Shown: positions 58,548-64,000 of the stretch, piece after piece
How the letters are laid out: each line of letters begins with the position of its first letter
Numbering within the stretch: the first letter of the stretch is position 1
Assembly: GCA_030248215.1 (NCBI GenBank)
Contig: JASANG010003752.1
Span: 310,001 to 374,000 of the forward strand
DNA: 64,000 nucleotides
Source: Enoplolaimus lenunculus
Lineage: Eukaryota > Nematoda > Enoplea > Enoplida > Thoracostomopsidae
Direction of reading: 5' to 3'
Position numbers and translations under genes: made by a program
Notes under the pieces: generated by a model
What the model was told of the DNA's origin: nothing
Databases searched by the model: none
What the model saw: only the letters and a program-made list of their open reading frames with translations

Positions 58548-58712
58548 AAGTCCGTAGCCAGACCAACATGCAAAAGCGGGCCCTGAGAATTTTTGAAGGA
58601 GTACGAAAAGATTTCGGATAACCTGCAAGCGTGGCTTAACCCATTCTGGGGATAAAGGGGCTAAATTTTTCACGATTAAGGAGTGCGTTTATCCTTTCTG
58701 GCTACTGGGCTG
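58548..58712. repeat. CCGTAGCC-family palindromic repeat
   Basis: It begins AGTCCGTAGCCAGACC and ends TTCTGGCTACTGGGC, with GGGCCCTGAGAATTTTTGAAGG inside. These are diverged forms of the family's ends and core. Confidence 0.65.
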
Positions 58713-58809
58713 ATTTATTTTTAAAGCTACAAAAAGTCGCACAAGCAGTTTAGCTGCCATAATCCATTTGGCAAAGAAGCATATTTAATAAGTGCAGTCG
58801 ACTTATGAA

Positions 58810-59228
58810 CAGGGTGTAAACGGATAGTCAAAATAACGGTAACGGAAACGGATTGTGATCATAACAACGGAAACGGAAACTGAAACGGAAAACGGATATT
58901 GAAATATAAAAGTTTCAAAAACGTTCTATATTTTGTGCCACTACAATTGAGGTGTGCAATTATTCATCGGTATTTCAAAAATTTTAAAGAAAAAAATAGA
59001 TGATGCATAGAAATTTTTAAGATTTTGAATGAATTTGGTAATTTTTATTTCATTTCAAACAGTTGCAGCATATCTGTAATCAAAAATTGTGAGATATGCG
59101 TGATTAATAACTAATTTTAAACGTAAAAAATTACAGAATTGCCGTTTTTCTATAACAGAAACGGAAACGGAAACGAACACCGATTTTACCGGAAACAGAC
59201 ACGAAAACGAATACCCGGTTACACCCTG
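58810..59228. mobile_element. Family A hAT-like MITE, long form
   Basis: The ends are CAGGGTGTAAACGGATAGTC and TACCCGGTTACACCCTG. The flanks CTTATGAA and TTCATGAA agree at six of eight positions. The interior is nearly all ACGGAAACGG-type words at both ends and matches the outer copy at 31701-32424 in its centre. Confidence 0.85.
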
Positions 59229-60424
59229 TTCATGAAGCATAAATTGCGTATACCTTAGAAATGTTCCGCTAAAGCTAAATGGTTAACTGCAGCGTGTTTA
59301 ATCTAATTATTAATCGCAAATCCAAAACTGATGTTTCCAGATGAAAATAGGTTACAGAAGCACGCTTATGGAATTTTGTTAAATCATGCCAAAAAGTATT
59401 ACAGCCGCGCCACTTGGTATGATCTGGTCAACTTAAATCTCAATTGGCTGCTACTGCTTAATGGCAATTCTGCGAATTGCCGAATTTCTGGTTAATTGTG
59501 TATTTTGATGTAGAAACCTTTAAAGATTTCTGGAATTCCTAGTTAATTGCTTATTTTGATGTTAAAACCTCGATATATTTCGAGTAACAGTATGGAATAT
59601 TTTAAATAATTCGCCCATATGTTTGTTTTTACCCTGTCTTTGTTGCCGCTTTTAGAGGCTGCTTGTTATACAAAACCTATCACTAAACTGGTAACAGATG
59701 CTATTCACAGCTGAAAATATGGGTTCTTTCCACGAAACAAAACCAAAACTTGAATGCTATAAACGGATGTAGCCCGATTGCTTTCGTATAAAACTATTTA
59801 TTCGTCACAGTAGGTGATTCGGTGCGCAACTTTTTATGTGCATGAACAGCCACAATTGCTATTCCTGAATGTCACTGTGTTAATTCATCCGTGTAAACCA
59901 CTATATTTATTGGCAAACACACGTTATTTTTCAATCTATGTTTTTGAGCATTACACAATGTGAGTTTTATTGATAAGACTGAAAAAAATTATTCGATACA
60001 ACAGTTCCTGGTCCACTGTATTCAGCTCCTACTGAACCAACATTTTGCCCCCTCTCAAAAAATTTATTTTTTTCAACATTATTTGTTAGTCGTTGAAAAC
60101 TCTTGTATACCCATTAATTCAGGAAAAAATTTTAGTCCCACCTAGCAAGGTGAAGTGGCTACGAGCCAGGGTTGAAAAATTCGGAACCGGAGCTGCGGAG
60201 GTGAAACAGAACTCGGTAAATGAAATGACGATGACGTAACAACTGCTAAGTATTGCCCCAAAAACTTGGCTTTTGAACTTTTTCGTTTTGAAAAATTTAT
60301 GCAATTAATAAACTTTTGAAAATTGCCTTAAACTTAAAAGACACTCAATGAATAGCACATTTTGTAAAAACGTAAATTACTTTCAAATTTTCCAAAACTC
60401 TCAGCAAATATTCTACCACAGCTG

Positions 60425-60660
60425 TAGGGGCGGAAGCAGGCAATCGTTTGTACCTTTGCTGTCATAGGTCATATCATTTGATAATTTTGCGCTCACCGTC
60501 CTATCAGTCGCGTGTAAAGCGATTTTGCGCTGGTATACTCAAGGGTAAAAATATAAAATTGTCTTAACAAGCAAGGTTGAAAATCCTTTATGGGACCAAA
60601 ACTTTTCTAGTGGCCTCAGTCCGCCTGCCTACCCCATGCCCCTTGGTTACGGGCCCGTTA
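60425..60660. repeat. CCGTAGCC-family repeat, diverged
   Basis: It holds AAGGTTGAAAATCCTTTATGGG and ends CCTTGGTTACGGGCCCG, matching the family's right side. The left end (GGGGCGGAAGCAGG) is uncertain. Confidence 0.5.
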
Positions 60661-61587
60661 TCGGCTAGTTTTACGCTGGTTCAAATGAAGCGTGATACTA
60701 ATATTTATACGTACGTTTTAGCAAAAATTTGGGCCAAAAGATCAACATGACGGCAGTTAAAAATTTAACTGTGAACTAAATATAAGTGTGAAAACCCCAA
60801 CTGAAGCATAAATTCCATGTGGTTCAGACTCGACCTTGCGAGTAAGCTCTAAATTATGCTTCAGCGAAATACAAATTATGATAGAGAAAAATATCAATTT
60901 CCATGTTATACAAACAGTTTTTTTTCTACATAATCTTTGACGTCAGCTACAATGCTCAAAGTTACTCCAACAGTTTATCTTAAATATACATTGCGAACAA
61001 TACCGTAATCAGGATTGTTAAGTTTCGCTTGGAACTGGAAACGTACAAATTCCTGTGAGAGTTACTCTGCAATTTTTTTCACGCATATTTGACACTCGAC
61101 TGGTGGATCTGAGGCAGAGTCAGCTAGACCGTGACCCGTTTAACAGGGATGAAAACCAACATTTTGTATTACGATTTAGTACTAAATTGCGCTTAGTTTC
61201 TCGCTCGGTTCGTTGGATAGCACGTTTCTCTGTTATACTCTGGGCGGTTTATAGCGTCAAAAGGTTCTGGAGCCGGCGCTATCATCGTTCGAATGAACTT
61301 TACTCTCTAATCTTTTGTCGATATATGACACTGAAACGTATGTTGGGCGGATTCCTATACGTTACTATGCAGCAGCTGATAATAGTCTGTTAGGCATTAA
61401 TTTGGTTGACTGACTTAAGTATTTACTGAACTTAAGTACACCGTCAGAGACGGTAAACTGATTAAATAATTGTTTAATAAATATTTAAGGATTAATATAT
61501 TGTATTCTAGAAGGATTTCAGAAATCCAGCCATAGTGGAATGCGCAAACAAGTTTACCGGCGACTGCGGCTTCAGAGAAGGCGTGAG

Positions 61588-62310
61588 CAGAGTTGCACAT
61601 TACCCGCGGGCAACGTGGGTACGGGTAAGAAAATTTTGGCGCGTGTATATCCGCGGGTAAAGAATTTCAAAGCGCGGTTAAAAAGTTGTGATTCTTTACC
61701 CGCCTAAAAATTTTATAAGAAACGGGACGCTAGATGATGTAGAAAAACTTGAATTTTTAACTTACACTCCTGGAATGTGCTGTTAAATCGAAAAAAAATT
61801 GTGGCCTTTTGAAAGGCAGCAACAATATATGGTATTCCATTTGCTCACATTCTTCGCGTTCATATAGAGATTACATTATTCCTTGGCGTGGAACAATATG
61901 CTTACGGTTTCTGAGAGAAGTCTTACGACAAGTTCGAAAAAACCGTAAAAAAGTGTGTGATTTAATCGCTCTTTACAACGATTATGTGCAGACGTGTTGA
62001 TTCACTGATCACCCATTGGTAAACATCCCAGATTTAATTATGATATGTGTATTTTGATTTCAAAGTTAGTGATAAACAGTTTATAACGTAAATCGAGCAG
62101 GTCACATCTATGCACTGTAAAATTACACAATTGTATTGAACGCAGAACAAAAAATAAGGGTATGTGAGATCGGTAGCGGTAAATGAATTTGGTAAAGTCT
62201 GGTAACGGGTAAAAGAATTTTGCGCGGATATACCCGCGGGTAAAAAATATAAATTCGGCGGGTAAAGCGGCGGAACGCGGGTAAAAAAACTTTACCCACT
62301 TGCATTTCTG
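61588..62310. mobile_element. hAT-like element with ACCCGCGGGT words
   Basis: The left end is CAGAGTTGCACATTACCCGC and the right end in reverse complement is CAGAAATGCAAGTGGGTAAAG. Both are close to the CAGNGNTGCA terminus common in hAT transposons. The flanks GGCGTGAG and AGTGTGAG match at six of eight positions. Subterminal regions are full of ACCCGCGGGTAAA words. The central 400 bases are unrelated in composition and include a 63-codon frame without a recognisable domain, possibly captured DNA. Confidence 0.75.
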
Positions 62311-62847
62311 AGTGTGAGTGAGCGTACAGTATTTTTATTTTATTGTCAATTTAAGTTTTCGAAATGTAAGCATCAAACCGGTCTGAACATCGAATCCCCT
62401 CCCCTACCAGAAAATTCCAGGTCTGCCAATGAACATACATTTTAATGAAACAATTTTATTCAACTGAATAGGTTGCGTCCACTTTTGAAATCGTTTTAAT
62501 ACCGCTTTCTGTACGATTATGTTTCGAAATAAACTTAAAATATTAATAACGCCACCGACGGCCTTTTTATATTTATCCAACAAAAGGTTATATCTAATGC
62601 ATAGTGAGAATAAGGTTTGTGTTTTGTCCAGTTTAGCAAGTTGGTCCATTTGAAACAACAACAATCTGGTAGTATGTCTTTACTGTACACGTAGATATAT
62701 TCGTCATATTGTTCACAAAAATGAATCTTCAGACTATTTTGTTAAATAAATTTATTTTCATGCCATTGAATTTTCATTGGTGTGATTTGCCTGTGCGCTC
62801 CAAGCAAACGGTACTGCAGGCTTTTTTTAATATTTTGAAGCCAAAAA

Positions 62848-63010
62848 CAAGGGGCCGTAGCCAAGGGGGGTGCAGGTGGGCTCAGCCTCCTGGATAAATT
62901 TTGGCCCCATCAGAAAATTTTCAACCATGCTTGCAACTTTTGAAAACCCTTGAATGCTCCACCTGAAAATTTTTAGCCCAACCTAGCGTGGTGAGCAGGC
63001 TAAGGACCTG
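62848..63010. repeat. CCGTAGCC-family palindromic repeat, best copy
   Basis: It runs from GGGGCCGTAGCCAAGGGGGG to GAGCAGGCTAAGGACCTG. Inside are AAATTTTGGCCCCATCAG, AAAATTTTCAACCATGC, and TGCTCCACCTGAAAATTTTT. Ends are inverted (CCGTAGCC/GGCTAAGG), so this is a MITE; the superfamily is unclear. Confidence 0.7.
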
Positions 63011-63234
63011 CAAACACATGTATAGCATTACTGCGTAATGCTCAAGAAAATACGCGTTGAAATAGAATAAACGTATTTATGGTTTAGCCACAAATTACGT
63101 TTCGATAGTATTTTACCTCATGTGAAACTTTATTTCTGCTTGCATGTTATGTGCGAGAACATGCGAGTATTAATGCTTTTCATTTGATAAATACGTACAG
63201 GCTGGTAAACACATCCGGATTATAAGGATACGGT

Positions 63235-63400
63235 TGTGAGTTTTGCGGCCTCGTATACAGATAGGAGGCAGTTGCCTAGAAGAATTTTGGCCCCTCTAAA
63301 ATTTTTCAACCTCGGTTGTAAGTCCAGCGAAACCACTTCTATGCCCTTTCTGAAAAATGTTTAGCCTCCTTTAGCTACGTGAGCTGGATACGGGACTGAA
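63235..63400. repeat. CCGTAGCC-family palindromic repeat
   Basis: It shares AATTTTGGCCCCTCTAAAA, TTTTTCAACCTCGGTTG and TGCCCTTTCTGAAAAATGTT with the 62848 copy, and ends GCTGGATACGGGACTG. Confidence 0.65.
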
Positions 63401-63822
63401 GTTTTGCATGGCGTATCCTGCTATAGAACTGTGTTAAAGGGATCCGTTGTATTAGTCTTTCCAAACGTTTATTATTGAAATGCGTTGCGGACTGACATTT
63501 CCATATGGTCAGGGTCGGATGAAGGTGGTGGAAGGCCCGGGGCCAATACGACCAGGAGGTACGGGGCTCGTATAACTAGGAGGTCCGAGGTACCATATGA
63601 CTAGCAGGTCTTTATATTATCTATAATTATTTTGTACACCAGAGCATAAAATTATAATGTAAATGAAACAAATTGTACCAAAAGTACTGAACAGGAATTC
63701 ACGGCCAAGGGTCTATTCTAGATTTGCACTTAGAGAAGTCACTTACGGTGCCACCGAAGTCTAGAAATTTTTTAAAGTCCAAAAATGGACGGTACGGGCC
63801 CCGTTTTCTTTCTTTTTCTTAC

Positions 63823-63949
63823 CTTCTTGCCCACCATATTTGCCAAAAATTTCATTCAACACACTATAAATGTGGCATCGAATCCACGATTCAACCGAAT
63901 CCGAACCCGACTCCGAATCCACTACTAAACTGAAGAAGTTTCTCAACAT
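63823..63949 (-). CDS. Possible exon of an unknown minus-strand gene at the window edge
   Basis: On the minus strand a frame reads MLRNFFSLVVDSESGSDSVE and continues through SWIRCHIYSVLNEIFGKYGG to a strong donor (AAG, then GTAAGA) at 63822. A possible acceptor (CTTCTTCAG) lies 20 bases into it, so it may instead be an internal exon starting near 63928. A TATATAAAAG box lies about 30 bases upstream of the ATG, rather close for a standard promoter. I do not recognise the family and found no partner exon in the window. It could be chance. Confidence 0.25.
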
Positions 63950-64000
63950 TTGGAAAAACGTTTTGTACCCTCTTTTATATAACCGTGCCAAAAAAACGCA

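Larger units (their letters stand above)
44361..64000. other. Long gene-poor region rich in MITEs and tandem repeats
   Basis: No gene with recognisable domains or a consistent exon series was found over nearly 20 kb, apart from one possible exon at 63823-63949. Individually recognised repeats are listed separately. Between them (46.1-47.8, 48.0-49.0, 49.2-50.5, 54.5-56.0, 56.2-58.5, 59.2-60.4, 60.7-61.5 kb) I see nothing that I can support. The 54535-54710 stretch is unusually GC-rich for the region but has no open frame of note. Confidence 0.5.

Noticed and set aside
61055-61393. 112-codon plus-strand frame
   Set aside because: No recognisable motif, no supporting splice sites or neighbouring exons.
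62404-62664. 86-codon minus-strand frame considered as a second exon for the 63.8-kb candidate
   Set aside because: No acceptor site in the right place and no family similarity.

Overview
The window is AT-rich nuclear DNA from an animal with spliceosomal introns, most likely an arthropod or another protostome. Three things suggest this. There is an intron-poor gene for a divergent ionotropic-receptor-like (IR/iGluR) channel. There is a ten-exon SLC5 sodium symporter and a five-exon ADP/ATP translocase, all with GT-AG introns of roughly 0.2 to 2.5 kb. The intergenic and intronic DNA is packed with short non-autonomous DNA transposons. I cannot name the species from sequence alone; a chelicerate is a guess.

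Layout. 0.96-4.6 kb (+): a complete mitochondrial ADP/ATP carrier (301 aa, five exons), with MITEs in introns 2 and 4. 4.6-10.5 kb: gene-free, MITEs and fragments. 10.5-25.2 kb: a very large (14.7 kb) Ty3/Gypsy-type LTR element bounded by two related LTRs. It has a tRNA-Gln primer-binding site, a gag ORF, an envelope-like ORF placed between gag and pol, a broken pol, and an extra 1181-codon ORF encoding a superfamily 1 (UPF1/MOV10-like) helicase that ends just before the polypurine tract and 3' LTR. 25.2-32.6 kb: gene-free, with MITEs, a nested MITE pair and a decayed RING-H2 fragment. 32.6-33.9 kb (+): the IR-like gene, with one apparent frameshift in an A-run. 34.1-44.4 kb (-): a complete SLC5-family Na+/solute symporter (610 aa) that I assembled from ten exons with consistent intron phases. 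44.4-64 kb: no convincing gene, only MITEs, tandem repeats and one possible exon near the right edge.

Repeats. Several element families recur. Family A is hAT-like, with termini close to CAGGGTGYAACCGG, 8-bp target duplications and an interior made of TTCCGG-type words. Family B also has 8-bp duplications; its termini are like GGCCCATG and its interior is made of the hexamer CCTAAG/CTTAGG, a rotation of TTAGGC. One copy (45.6-46.1 kb) has expanded this into an array of 42- and 54-bp units. Families C and D are Tc1/mariner-like with TA targets. A further family has CCGTAGCC...GGCTACGG ends.

Most notable are the helicase-carrying LTR element with its unusual gag-env-pol-helicase order, and the demonstration that the telomere-like hexamer arrays are internal parts of transposons rather than true interstitial telomeres.
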